Assembly (NCBI GenBank): GCA_016790515.1
Contig: JAEUOY010000075.1
Span: forward strand, 1 to 51,960
Direction: 5' to 3'
Length of the DNA: 51,960 nucleotides
DNA from: Burkholderiaceae bacterium
GTDB taxonomy: Bacteria; Pseudomonadota; Gammaproteobacteria; Burkholderiales; Burkholderiaceae_C
The notes below the pieces were generated by a model. That model saw nothing but the letters and a program-made list of their open reading frames with translations, searched no databases and was not told the origin of the DNA. A program made the position numbers and the translations under genes. Positions 33,712-42,250 of this stretch are shown here, in pieces (within the stretch, counting starts at the first letter, position 1; each line of letters starts with the position of its first letter).

Positions 33712-33800
33712 CGAATGGAAATAGTCCGCGGGTTGCGGACGACCGGCCATTTCGCGGGCCGTCCTTGCGACATCACCACCGAATTCGCCAGGAGCACCAG

Positions 33801-35999
33801 ATGAAGGGTCATTCCCATCCGACCAACGACGTGTCGTTGAACCCGTCCGGCAACCGCTCGATCCGCGACGTCATCGACGCGGTGAGCACCAGCCGCCGCC
33901 AGTTCGTCAAGGGCGGCGTCGGCGCCGCCGCGCTGGCCACCGCCGGGGGCCTGACGCTGGGCGGCCTGGTCAGTACCGTGCAGGCCGCGCCGGTGCCCCC
34001 GGGCCCGGGCTTCCCCGGCATCGGTTTCGACAGCATTCCGGCCAGCACCGACATCGATCCGGGCACCGGCTCCAAGCTCGCCGACATGGTGAAGGTGCCG
34101 GCCGGCTACACCGCCCAGCTCTTCGTCGCCTGGGGCGATCCGATCATGCCGGGTGGCGCGCCGTTCATCGGCGACGCCAGCGAGACGGCCGCCGACCAGA
34201 TGAAGCAATACGGCATGCACAACGACGGCATGCACTTCTTCCCGCTGCTCGGCACCGGCGGCAAGCCCGGCAGCACCCGCGGCCTGCTGTGCGTGAACCA
34301 CGAGTACACGCACGAGGACATCCTGTTCACCGACGGCCAGGTGGGTGGCGGCTACACCATCGCCAAGACGCGCAAGTCGCAGGCCGCTCACGGCCTGTCG
34401 GTGCTGGAGGTCCGCAAGGCCGGCGGCAGGTGGATGGTCACCAAGACTTCGCCGTTCGGCCGCCGCATCACGGCCAACACGCCGATGAAGATCTCGGGGC
34501 CGGCGGCGGGCCATGCGCTGATGATGACCCGCGAGTTTGTCATCACCGACCTCGCCAGCACGCCCACCGGCGGCACGACCGACGGCCGCAAGGCCCATGG
34601 CACGATCAACAACTGCGCGAACGGCTACACCCCCTGGGGCACCTACCTGACCTGCGAAGAGAACTTCAACGGCAACTTCGGCGGCAGCGGGCTCGTCGAC
34701 ACCTCGACCACCACCGAGATCGGCAAGCTCAACCGCCGCTACGGCCTCAGCGCCGGCGGCTTCGGCTACCGCTGGCATACCACCGACCCGCGATTCGACC
34801 TGACGACCAACCCGAACGAGGCGCACCACTTCGGATGGGTCGTCGAAGTCGATCCCTACGACCCGAAGTCGACCCCGGTCAAGCGCACGGCGCTGGGCCG
34901 CTTCAAGCACGAGAGCGCGCAGTACGTGGTCGACAAGGACGGCCGCCTGGGCGTGTACATGGGCGATGACGAGCGCAACGAGTACATCTACAAGTTCGTC
35001 GCCACGAAGCCCTGTTCGCCGACGAATCGCGCCGCCAACCGCAACCTGCTCGACGAAGGCACGCTGTACGTCGCGCGCTTCGACGCCGACCTGACCGGCG
35101 TCTGGCTGCCGCTGACGCCGGGCGCCATCGGCAAGGACGGCGTCGCGCTGCGCGACAACCCGAACTTCAGCGGTGCCAACGACGCCGAAGTGCTGGCCAA
35201 GATCCTGATCAAGGCGCGCATGGCCGGCGATGCCGTGGGCGCGACGATGATGGACCGCCCGGAGTGGACCGGCGCCCGGCCGCGCATCCTCGGCTTCGAC
35301 GAGGTCGAGGTGTACTGCACCCTGACCAACAACAACCGTCGTGGCACCCTGCCCGCGTCCGTGATGGCGGCCGACGGGTCGACCGCGGCCGGCTCGGCCC
35401 GCCCGCCGGTGGATGCCGCCAACCCGCGCGAAGACAACGTCTACGGCCACATCATCCGCTGGCGCGAGACCGGCAAGTCGGTGACCGCCACCACCTTCGC
35501 CTGGGACCTGTTCGTGCAGGCCGGCGATGCCGCCACCGCCAAGCCGGCCAAGCCGACCAACGACTACCAGGGCAACATCGTCGATGCGCCCAACGGCAGC
35601 GCCGACTACGGTGCCCCCGATGGTCTGTGGTTCGACCCGTTCGGCCGGCTGTGGGTGCAGACCGATCAGGTCGGCGACGGCTCGGGCGACTGGGTCAACA
35701 TCGGCTCGAACGTGATGGTCTGCGCCGACCCGAACACCGGCGAGACCCGCCGCTTCATGACCTCGCCGAACAAGTGCGAGGTGACCGGCGTGGCGATGAC
35801 GCCGGACGGCAGGACGATGTGGGTCGGCATCCAGCACCCGGGCGAGGATTCGGCGTCCGCCAACCCGACGCAGTTCTCGAACTGGCCGCAGGGCCAGTTC
35901 GCGGTCGAGTCCGACGGCCTCACCGTGCTGCCGCCGGGACGCCCGCGCTCGTCCGTGGTGGTGATCACCAAGAACGACGGCGGCGTGATCGGCACCTGA
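33801..35999 (+). CDS. phoX: PhoX-family alkaline phosphatase, Tat-exported
   Basis: A 732-residue protein of the PhoX (DUF839) family, calcium/iron-dependent phosphatases that release phosphate from organic phosphoesters in the periplasm or outside the cell. A twin-arginine signal is clear: SRRQFVK (residues 31-37) followed by a hydrophobic stretch and AQAAP-type cleavage region (VQAAPVP). Family motifs include LLCVNHEYTHEDILF, NNCANGYTPWGTYLTCEENF, HHFGWVVEVDP and ALGRFKHESA near the middle. AGGAG precedes the ATG. A PEP-CTERM protein gene follows 35 bases downstream. The Pho box upstream predicts induction by phosphate starvation. Confidence 0.9.
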   Translation: MKGHSHPTNDVSLNPSGNRSIRDVIDAVSTSRRQFVKGGVGAAALATAGGLTLGGLVSTVQAAPVPPGPGFPGIGFDSIPASTDIDPGTGSKLADMVKVPAGYTAQLFVAWGDPIMPGGAPFIGDASETAADQMKQYGMHNDGMHFFPLLGTGGKPGSTRGLLCVNHEYTHEDILFTDGQVGGGYTIAKTRKSQAAHGLSVLEVRKAGGRWMVTKTSPFGRRITANTPMKISGPAAGHALMMTREFVITDLASTPTGGTTDGRKAHGTINNCANGYTPWGTYLTCEENFNGNFGGSGLVDTSTTTEIGKLNRRYGLSAGGFGYRWHTTDPRFDLTTNPNEAHHFGWVVEVDPYDPKSTPVKRTALGRFKHESAQYVVDKDGRLGVYMGDDERNEYIYKFVATKPCSPTNRAANRNLLDEGTLYVARFDADLTGVWLPLTPGAIGKDGVALRDNPNFSGANDAEVLAKILIKARMAGDAVGATMMDRPEWTGARPRILGFDEVEVYCTLTNNNRRGTLPASVMAADGSTAAGSARPPVDAANPREDNVYGHIIRWRETGKSVTATTFAWDLFVQAGDAATAKPAKPTNDYQGNIVDAPNGSADYGAPDGLWFDPFGRLWVQTDQVGDGSGDWVNIGSNVMVCADPNTGETRRFMTSPNKCEVTGVAMTPDGRTMWVGIQHPGEDSASANPTQFSNWPQGQFAVESDGLTVLPPGRPRSSVVVITKNDGGVIGT

Positions 36000-36034
36000 G
36001 CCCGCTCTCCAACCTCCAACTTTCGAAACCCATC

Positions 36035-36667
36035 ATGAAACCGCACTTCCTTGCCGCGGCCGCCCTGCTGGCCGCCACCACGCTGCCGGCGCAGGCCGAC
36101 CTGGTCGGCAGCCCCGCCGCGATCACCGGGCCGCGCAACACCATCGACTTCGAGTCCTATGACGGCCTCTTCACCACCGGGCCCGAGTCGCTCGCCGCCG
36201 ACCTGGTCTTCACCGGCGACGAAGGCACCGAGCTCGGCGCCTACGTGCGCGACCTGGGCGACAACGGCGCCTGGGGCGCGGGCAACCACTTCGTGGCCTC
36301 CGGCTTCGTCGGCGAGCTTCGCTTCACGTTCGGCGAACTGGCCGCCGGCGCCGGCGCCTTCGTGAACCACTTCGCCCTCGACGCGCTGGAGGGCTGGGCG
36401 GTGGTTGTGTCCGCCTACGGCGACAACAACCAGATCATCGAGACCCACACGCTGAGCATCGACACCGGCTTCGACAGCTACGGCGACGGCCGCTTCGTCG
36501 GCATCGACCGCGCGACGGCGGACATCCGTTCGATCTCGTTCAAGGGCGTCGGCGTGGTGGCAGACAACTTCACCTACACCTCCGCCGTGCCCGAGCCCGA
36601 GCGCTACGCGCTGATGCTCGCGGGGCTGGGCACGATCGGGCTGCTGGCGCGGCGCCGGCGCGCCTGA
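36035..36667 (+). CDS. PEP-CTERM sorting-signal exported protein, unknown function
   Basis: A 210-residue protein with an N-terminal signal peptide (MKPHFLAAAALLAATTLPAQ then A) and a complete PEP-CTERM tail: VPEPERYALMLAGLG, a hydrophobic helix and the basic end ARRRRA. The mature part is acidic, glycine-rich and free of cysteine, with beta-rich segments (TIDFESYDGLFT, VGELRFTFGELAAGA, WAVVVSAYGDNNQ) reminiscent of jelly-roll or extracellular-matrix proteins. PEP-CTERM proteins are processed by exosortase and tied to exopolysaccharide. No exosortase is in the window. Position directly behind phoX suggests co-expression on low phosphate. Confidence 0.85.
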   Translation: MKPHFLAAAALLAATTLPAQADLVGSPAAITGPRNTIDFESYDGLFTTGPESLAADLVFTGDEGTELGAYVRDLGDNGAWGAGNHFVASGFVGELRFTFGELAAGAGAFVNHFALDALEGWAVVVSAYGDNNQIIETHTLSIDTGFDSYGDGRFVGIDRATADIRSISFKGVGVVADNFTYTSAVPEPERYALMLAGLGTIGLLARRRRA

Positions 36668-36670
36668 CTC

Positions 36671-36700
36671 CGGCCGCGACCGACCGCGACCGGCCGCGAC
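36671..36700 (+). repeat. Three 10-bp tandem repeats after the PEP-CTERM gene
   Basis: CGGCCGCGAC, CGACCGCGAC and CGGCCGCGAC follow the stop codon directly. They lie in a 148-base gap that also carries a TAACAT -10-like element (36748-36753) for the next gene. Confidence 0.7.
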
Positions 36701-36815
36701 CTGCCGGGCCCGCTGGCGCGGCTGCCGCGGCGGCCTGCGGCGGGCGCTAACATCGGGTGCCGTTGCCCGGCCCGGGCCCGCGTGACGGGCAGGGGCGCCG
36801 CCGGCCGCCCAGCCC

Positions 36816-37559
36816 ATGAAGACCGCCCTGCTCACCGATCTGCATGCCAACCGCGAGGCGGTGGAGGCGGTGCTGGACGCGGCAAGGGCGCAGGGCGCGC
36901 AGCGCTGGGTGCTGCTCGGCGACTTCGTCGGCTACGGCGCCGATCCGGCCTGGGTGGTCGACCGGGTGCGCGAGCTGGTGCGCCAGGGCGCGCTGGCGGT
37001 GATGGGCAACCACGACCAGGCCGTGGTGCGCGGCGCAGCGCCGCAGATGCGGCCCGACGCCCGCTACGTGGTCGAGTGGACCCGCGCCCAGCTCGACGCG
37101 GCGCATATCGACTTCCTGGCCAGCCTGCCGCTGGTGCAGCGCGCCGGCGACCATCTCTACGTGCACGCCAACGCCTGGGCGCCGGCGGGCTGGGACTACA
37201 TCCAGGGCCGCAGCGAGGCGGTGCGCAGCATGAACGCCACCGACAGCCGCTACACCTTCTGCGGCCACATGCATGAGCCCATGCTCTACAACCTGTCGGG
37301 CGCCGGCAAGGCGGGCGATTTCGTGCCGACGCCGGGCGTGCCCATCCCGGTGCCGCCGCACCGGCAGTGGCTGGTGATCCCGGGCTCGGCCGGGCAGCCG
37401 CGCGACGGCAATCCGGCAGCCTGCTGGGCGATGTTCGACGAAGCCGAGCGCAGCATCACCTTCCACCGCGTGCCCTACGACCACGAAGCCGCGGGCGCCA
37501 AGATCCGCGCGGCCAAGCTGCCGCAGCGGCTGGCCGCGCGCCTGGAAGACGGCCAGTGA
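36816..37559 (+). CDS. Metallophosphoesterase (calcineurin-like, YfcE/ApaH-related)
   Basis: A 247-residue dimetal phosphoesterase. The five motifs are visible: LLTDLHANREAVEAVL (D-x-H), VLLGDFVGYGADP (GD), VMGNHDQAV (GNHD), YVHANAW (H) and FCGHMHEPML (GHxH). Substrate may be a phosphoprotein, dinucleotide or phosphodiester; sequence does not decide. A protein phosphatase role is possible because the next gene encodes a Ser/Thr kinase on the same strand, 140 bases downstream. Confidence 0.9.
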   Translation: MKTALLTDLHANREAVEAVLDAARAQGAQRWVLLGDFVGYGADPAWVVDRVRELVRQGALAVMGNHDQAVVRGAAPQMRPDARYVVEWTRAQLDAAHIDFLASLPLVQRAGDHLYVHANAWAPAGWDYIQGRSEAVRSMNATDSRYTFCGHMHEPMLYNLSGAGKAGDFVPTPGVPIPVPPHRQWLVIPGSAGQPRDGNPAACWAMFDEAERSITFHRVPYDHEAAGAKIRAAKLPQRLAARLEDGQ

Positions 37560-37699
37560 TGATTCCCCGAGAGGCGGCTTCGGCGCGTCCCCCCCAGGCG
37601 GGCGACGCCAGCGGCCCGGCGCGGCCGCTGCCGCGGCGTCCGCTCGATGCGCTTCGGTGCGTGCGGCGGGGGTGGCAGCCCGGCGCCATGGATCGCTGA

Positions 37700-39259
37700 A
37701 TGGACTCGCGGCTCTACAGCCAGACGCTGGGCTACAACGGCAAGGGCGGCAACAACGCGCCCAGCCTGCTGGCCGCGGGCATGGTGATCGACCGCTTCGA
37801 GCTGGTCGAGAAGCTGCACGTCGGCGGCATGGCCCACCTGTGGAAGGTGCAGGAGGTCAACCACCGGGGCGATTCGCGGCTCGAGCTGATCATGAAGGTG
37901 CCGCGCATCAAGGGCGGCGAGGACCCGGCGACGATCGTCGGCTTCGAGGTCGAGATGATGATCATGCCGATGCTCAGCGGCCGGCATGTGCCGAAGTTCA
38001 TCGCCAAGGGCGACTTCACCCGCCAGCCCTACATCGTGATGGAGCGCATCGCAGGCCCGTCGCTGCGGCCGCGCCTGGACGAGGTGCCGCTGGCGCTGGA
38101 CGAGGTCATCGAGATCGGCTCGCGGGTGGCCACCGCGCTGCACGACCTGCACCGCCAGCACCTGGTGCACCTGGACGTCAAGCCCAGCAACATCCTGTTC
38201 CGCGACGACGGCACCGCGGTGCTGGTCGATTTCGGCCTGTCGCGCCACGACCACCTGCCCGACCTGCTCGACGAGGAGTTCAGGCTGCCGATGGGCACCG
38301 GGCCCTACATGTCGCCCGAGCAGGTGCAGTTCGTCCGCAACGACCCGCGCAGCGACCTGTTCGCGCTGGGCGTGATGCTCTACCACTTCACCACCGGCGA
38401 GCGGCCGTTCGGCCAGCCCGAGACCGTGCGGGGCCTGCGCCGGCGGCTGTACATCGACCCGGTGCCGCCGCGGTCGCTGCGCCCCGACTGCCCGCCCTGG
38501 CTGCAGGAGGTGATCCTGCGCTGCCTCGAGGTGGACACCGCGCGCCGCTACCAGACCGCCGCGCAGCTGGCGCTGGACCTGCAGGACCCGGGCCAGGTGG
38601 CGCTGACCCGGCGCGCCGAGAAGCTGCAGACGAGCGGCCTGGTCAAGACCTTCAAGCGCTGGTTCTTCGCGCTCGGCGCCGAGCCCGCGCGCAACCGCGC
38701 CAACGTCGTCGACCAGCTGGTGCGCAGCCCGATCGTCATGGCCGCGGTCGACATCGACAACGCCACCACCGAGCTGCTGCAGCAGCTGCGCGAGACGGTG
38801 CGCCGCATCGTGCTGACCGAGCCCGGTGCGCGGCTGGCCTGTGTCAGCGTGATGCGGATCGCCCGCATCGGGGTCGACGACTTGGTCGACGCCGAGGGCC
38901 GCAGCCGTCATGTCAAGCAGCTGGTCGCGCTCAAGCACTGGGCGCGACCGATCAGCAAGGCGCTGAACCTGGACGAAGGCCGGCTGACTTTCCACGTGCT
39001 GGAGGCGCCCGACGCCGCCGCCGCGATCGTCGAGTTCGCGCAGCGCAACCAGGCCGACCACATCGTGATGGGCGCGCGCGGCTCGTCGGCGATGCGCCGG
39101 CTGCTGGGCAGCGTGTCGTCGGCGGTGGTGGCGCAGTCGCCGTGCACGGTCACCGTCGTGCGGGCCGCCGGCGCGGCGATCGGCGCCGAAGAGACCGCCG
39201 CGGCCGTGGCGCCGGCGGGCGACCGTGCGGCCGCCGAGGCCCGCCCGCGCGGCCGGTGA
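37700..39259 (+). CDS. Serine/threonine protein kinase fused to a universal stress protein domain
   Basis: A 519-residue two-domain protein. Residues ~30-290 are a Hanks-type kinase: VGGMAHLWKV (Gly loop), IMKVPR (ATP lysine), HLDVKPSNILF (catalytic loop, with Leu-Asp-Val in place of the usual Arg-Asp-Leu), VDFGLS (DFG), TGPYMSPEQ (APE region) and SDLFALGVMLYHFTTGERPF. A linker leads to a UspA domain (~residues 345-500) with SPIVMAAVDID and the nucleotide-binding ADHIVMGARGSSAMRRLLGS. There is no transmembrane segment, so it is cytosolic. Loss of the Arg in the HRD motif suggests an RD-independent kinase. Neighbours are a phosphoesterase and a YkgJ protein. Confidence 0.9.
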   Translation: MDSRLYSQTLGYNGKGGNNAPSLLAAGMVIDRFELVEKLHVGGMAHLWKVQEVNHRGDSRLELIMKVPRIKGGEDPATIVGFEVEMMIMPMLSGRHVPKFIAKGDFTRQPYIVMERIAGPSLRPRLDEVPLALDEVIEIGSRVATALHDLHRQHLVHLDVKPSNILFRDDGTAVLVDFGLSRHDHLPDLLDEEFRLPMGTGPYMSPEQVQFVRNDPRSDLFALGVMLYHFTTGERPFGQPETVRGLRRRLYIDPVPPRSLRPDCPPWLQEVILRCLEVDTARRYQTAAQLALDLQDPGQVALTRRAEKLQTSGLVKTFKRWFFALGAEPARNRANVVDQLVRSPIVMAAVDIDNATTELLQQLRETVRRIVLTEPGARLACVSVMRIARIGVDDLVDAEGRSRHVKQLVALKHWARPISKALNLDEGRLTFHVLEAPDAAAAIVEFAQRNQADHIVMGARGSSAMRRLLGSVSSAVVAQSPCTVTVVRAAGAAIGAEETAAAVAPAGDRAAAEARPRGR

Positions 39260-39280
39260 GGCGCCCCGGCGACCGAGGCC

Positions 39281-39616
39281 GTGCCCGAGGACAACGCGTG
39301 CACCCGCTGCGGCGCCTGCTGCGCGGCGTTCCGGGTCGATTTCGCGCGGGCCGAGCTGCAAAGCGAAGGCGGCACGGTGCCCGACGGCCTGGCCGACGGG
39401 CTGACCGGCAGCCTGTGCCGGATGCGCGGCACCGACCACGCCCGGCCGCGCTGCGCCGCGCTGGTCGGCGCCGTCGGTGCGCGGGTGGCCTGCGCAATCC
39501 ACGAGTGGCGCCCCTCGCCCTGCCGCGAGTTCGGCCTGCGCGCGCCGCAGGGCCTGGGCGACGAGGCCTGTGCCCGGGCGCGAGCGCGCCACGGCCTGCC
39601 GCCGCTGCCGATGTGA
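39281..39616 (+). CDS. YkgJ family cysteine-cluster protein
   Basis: A 111-residue protein starting at GTG 39281. It has the CTRCGACCAAFRV cluster at the N-terminus, SLCRM, RCAALVG, ACAIHEWRPSPCREF and EACARA, the conserved cysteines of the zinc- or iron-chelating YkgJ/UPF0153 family. Function unknown. It lies 21 bases after the kinase and converges with the response-regulator gene. Confidence 0.85.
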   Translation: MPEDNACTRCGACCAAFRVDFARAELQSEGGTVPDGLADGLTGSLCRMRGTDHARPRCAALVGAVGARVACAIHEWRPSPCREFGLRAPQGLGDEACARARARHGLPPLPM

Positions 39617-39618
39617 GG

Positions 39619-40440
39619 CTAGGGCTGGCGGGCCGCGGCGCCCTGCTGCGTCATGCGGCTGACCACCAGCACCGCCTGGGTGCGCGAATTCACGCCCAGC
39701 GTGCGCAGCACGGCCGCGACATGGTCCTTCACGGTGTCGACCGAGACGTTCAGCTCGCGCGCGATCAGCTTGTTCGGCAGGCCCTTGAGCAGCAGCGCCA
39801 GCACATCGGTCTGGCGCGGCGTGAGCCCCAGCGACGCCATCCCGACGCGCAGGCCGCCGACCGCCAGCGGTGAACCGGTTGCCGGCGCCTGGCCGGCCTC
39901 GCCGGGCATCGGGCGCATCACCGCCGGCGCGGTGTCGCCGGCCGAGGCCGGCGTCGTGCCCGAGGTGGGCGCCGGGATGCGGCCGGCCGCGGCATCGGCG
40001 GCGGCGGCGGCATCGGCCAGCTTCATGCCCGGCAGCCGCACCAGGCTCAGCAGGGCCGGCGGAATGAACACGCCGCCGGCCAGCACCAGGGACAGCGCCT
40101 CGAACAGCTCGCGGTTCGACGAACGCTTGGGCACGAAGCCCATCGCCCCCATGTCGACCGCGCGCACCATGTCCGACAGCTTCTCGGTCGCCGAGATCAC
40201 CACCACCGGCAGCGCCGGGTGGCGCAGACGCAGGTCGGCCAGCACCGCGAAACCGTCGACCTTCTCGCCCAGCGACAGGTCCAGCAGCACCAGCTCGACG
40301 CCGCCGTCGCGTGCCAGCAGCGCGAAGGCGTCGTCGGGGTTGTCGGCGCTGAGGACCTCGATGTGATCGTCCAGCGTCTGGATGATGGCCTCGAGCGCCG
40401 ACAGGATCAGCGGGTGGTCGTCGACCAGCAGCACTTTCAT
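39619..40440 (-). CDS. LuxR/NarL-type response regulator
   Basis: A 273-residue two-component regulator. The receiver domain has Asp7/Asp8, the phosphoacceptor Asp54 (LVLLDLSLGE), VVVISATEK and the switch lysine in FVPKRSSN. An unusually long Ala/Pro/Gly-rich linker (~65 residues) separates it from the C-terminal GerE helix-turn-helix (LTPRQTDVLALLLKGLPNKL, ELNVSVDTVKDHVAAVLRTL). No histidine kinase gene is adjacent, so the partner is elsewhere. Target genes are unknown. Confidence 0.92.
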   Translation of the reverse strand: MKVLLVDDHPLILSALEAIIQTLDDHIEVLSADNPDDAFALLARDGGVELVLLDLSLGEKVDGFAVLADLRLRHPALPVVVISATEKLSDMVRAVDMGAMGFVPKRSSNRELFEALSLVLAGGVFIPPALLSLVRLPGMKLADAAAAADAAAGRIPAPTSGTTPASAGDTAPAVMRPMPGEAGQAPATGSPLAVGGLRVGMASLGLTPRQTDVLALLLKGLPNKLIARELNVSVDTVKDHVAAVLRTLGVNSRTQAVLVVSRMTQQGAAARQP

Positions 40441-40458
40441 GGTCGCTCGATCGCCTGT

Positions 40459-40941
40459 TCAGCCGGTGAAGCGGCGCGAGATCGCCTCGGCGATGCAGAC
40501 CGGCTTGTCCTGGCCCTCGCGCTCGATGACGACCTCGGTCGTGACCTGGGCGCCGCGCGGGATGGGCTCGAAGGCCTTCAGCCGGATCACGCCGCGCAGC
40601 CGGCTGCCCGCCGGCACCACGCCGGTGAAGCGCACCTTGTTCAGGCCGTAGTTGATGCTCATCGTCACGTCGTCGATGCACATCGCGCTGGCCACCAGCT
40701 CGGGCAGCAGCGACAGCGTCAGGAAGCCATGGGCGATCGGCGCGCCGTAGGGCCCGGCCCTGGCGCGCTCGACGTCGACGTGGATCCACTGATGGTCGCC
40801 GGTGGCCTCGGCGAACAGGTCGATGCGCCGCTGGTCGACCGTCACCCAGGGGCCGGTGGCCAGGGTCTGGCCGATCCTGTCCTGCAGCGAGGCCAGGGTG
40901 GCGAAGTGGACACGGGTGTCCTCGGCGGGTGCTGTCGTCAT
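40459..40941 (-). CDS. MaoC-like dehydratase/(R)-specific enoyl-CoA hydratase
   Basis: A 160-residue single hotdog-fold protein with the hydratase-2 motif FAEATGDHQWIHVDVERA (catalytic Asp and His), followed by AHGFLTLSLLPEL and NYGLNKVRFTGVVPAGSRLR. Typical roles are (R)-3-hydroxyacyl-CoA supply for polyhydroxyalkanoate or beta-oxidation. The start at 40941 overlaps the parA-like stop (ATGA). The pairing with a ParA ATPase is unusual. Confidence 0.9.
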   Translation of the reverse strand: MTTAPAEDTRVHFATLASLQDRIGQTLATGPWVTVDQRRIDLFAEATGDHQWIHVDVERARAGPYGAPIAHGFLTLSLLPELVASAMCIDDVTMSINYGLNKVRFTGVVPAGSRLRGVIRLKAFEPIPRGAQVTTEVVIEREGQDKPVCIAEAISRRFTG

Positions 40942-41555
40942 CGTTGCAGCCATTCGAGAAGCGCTTGCCATTGCGCCAGGTCGCGCTCGACGCGGCCGGC
41001 GGCCACGTCCCACAGCGTCAGGCCGCGGGCGGCCAGGTGCACGTAGTTCTGGGTGTCGCGCAGGTGGGTGATCGGCGCCTGCTTCAGCATCGACAGGAAT
41101 TCGTGCAGGTGCTCGGTCGCGTGGGTGTGCTCCTTGACCCGCATCGCCACCAGCCCGACGGCGATCTTCTCGGCACGCTTGTGCTCGCGCACCTGCTGCA
41201 GGAAGGTGTAGGTCGCGGCCATGTCGAACGGGCTGGGCTGCAGCGGCACGAGCAGCTTGTCGGCCAGCTTCAGCACGGCCTCGAGCCGCTTGCCGTGCAG
41301 GCCGGCCGGGGTGTCGAGCACCAGGTGGGTGGTGCCCTTGGGCGGCCGCACCAGGTCGCCATCGACGACCTCCCAGCTGCGGATCGTCGGCAGCTGCGGC
41401 GCTCGCAGCGCCAGCCAGTGGCGGCTGCTCTGCTGGCGGTCGACGTCGCCGAGCATCACCGCATGGCCCTGGCGCGCCAGCCAGCCCGCGACATTGGTGG
41501 CCAGGGTGCTCTTGCCGACGCCGCCTTTCGGATTGGCCACCACGATCACCGGCAT
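40938..41555 (-). CDS. ParA-family P-loop ATPase
   Basis: A 205-residue MinD/ParA-type ATPase. It starts MPVIVVANPKGGVGKSTLAT with the deviant Walker A (KGGVGKS), then MLGDVDRQQSSRHWLALR (Walker A' aspartate) and LVLDTPAGLHG (Walker B). It lacks the N-terminal helix-turn-helix of plasmid ParA. No parB or centromere-like repeat is next to it, so it is an orphan ParA that may position a cell component, as orphan ParAs do for chemoreceptor arrays, carboxysomes or PHA granules. Coupled to the MaoC gene. Confidence 0.9.
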   Translation of the reverse strand: MPVIVVANPKGGVGKSTLATNVAGWLARQGHAVMLGDVDRQQSSRHWLALRAPQLPTIRSWEVVDGDLVRPPKGTTHLVLDTPAGLHGKRLEAVLKLADKLLVPLQPSPFDMAATYTFLQQVREHKRAEKIAVGLVAMRVKEHTHATEHLHEFLSMLKQAPITHLRDTQNYVHLAARGLTLWDVAAGRVERDLAQWQALLEWLQR

Positions 41556-41639
41556 CTGTGCTCTCACCAGGGTTGCTTGGTCGAATGCTGATATGTTACG
41601 AGAGGCCGGATCGGCCCAGCCTAGGACCCAACCCCACCC

Positions 41640-42236
41640 ATGCCCCGCATCCTGGTGCTGCTGGCCCACCCGCAACTGGAGCATTCGCGCGTCAACCGGG
41701 CGCTGGCGGATGCCGCCCGCGGCGCCGGCGCCGAACTGCGCGATCTCTATGCGCTGTACCCCGACTACCTGATCGACGTGGCGGCCGAGCAGGCGGCGCT
41801 GAAGGGCGTCGGGCTGCTGGTCTGGCTGCACCCGATCCACTGGTACGGCATGCCGCCGCTGCTGAAGCTGTGGCTCGACGAGGTGTTCGGCTTCGGCTGG
41901 GCCTACGGGCCCGGCGGCGATGCGCTGCGCGGCGCCGACCTGTGGCTGGTCACTTCCACCGGCGGGGCCGAGGCCTCGTACCGCAGCGACGGTCACAACC
42001 GCTACTTCTTCGACGCCTTCCTGCCACCCTACGAGCAGACCGCCGCGCTCGCCGGCCTGCGCTTCCTGCCGCCGCTGCTGCTGCACGGCGCGCATCGGGC
42101 GAGCGACGCCGACATCGCCGCCCATGCGGCGGTGTTCGCCGACCGGCTGGCCCGCTATCCGGATTGGCCGGAACTGGCCGAACTGCCCGAATGCCCGGCC
42201 TGCGCGGTGCCGACCGACGCCCGGCCGGCTGATTGA
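41640..42236 (+). CDS. kefF: NAD(P)H-dependent oxidoreductase, KefF-type
   Basis: A 198-residue flavodoxin-fold quinone oxidoreductase. It starts MPRILVLLAHPQLEHSRVNR, with LVWLHPIHWYGMPPLLKLWL and VFGFGWAYG, the substrate and FMN-binding stretches of KefF/YabF/NQO1-like proteins. Its stop overlaps a possible TTG start of the downstream KefC gene, the usual kefF-kefC order. It activates the efflux channel in E. coli. The last ~20 residues are an extension with two cysteines. Confidence 0.9.
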   Translation: MPRILVLLAHPQLEHSRVNRALADAARGAGAELRDLYALYPDYLIDVAAEQAALKGVGLLVWLHPIHWYGMPPLLKLWLDEVFGFGWAYGPGGDALRGADLWLVTSTGGAEASYRSDGHNRYFFDAFLPPYEQTAALAGLRFLPPLLLHGAHRASDADIAAHAAVFADRLARYPDWPELAELPECPACAVPTDARPAD

Positions 42237-42250
42237 CGGACCGACCGGCA

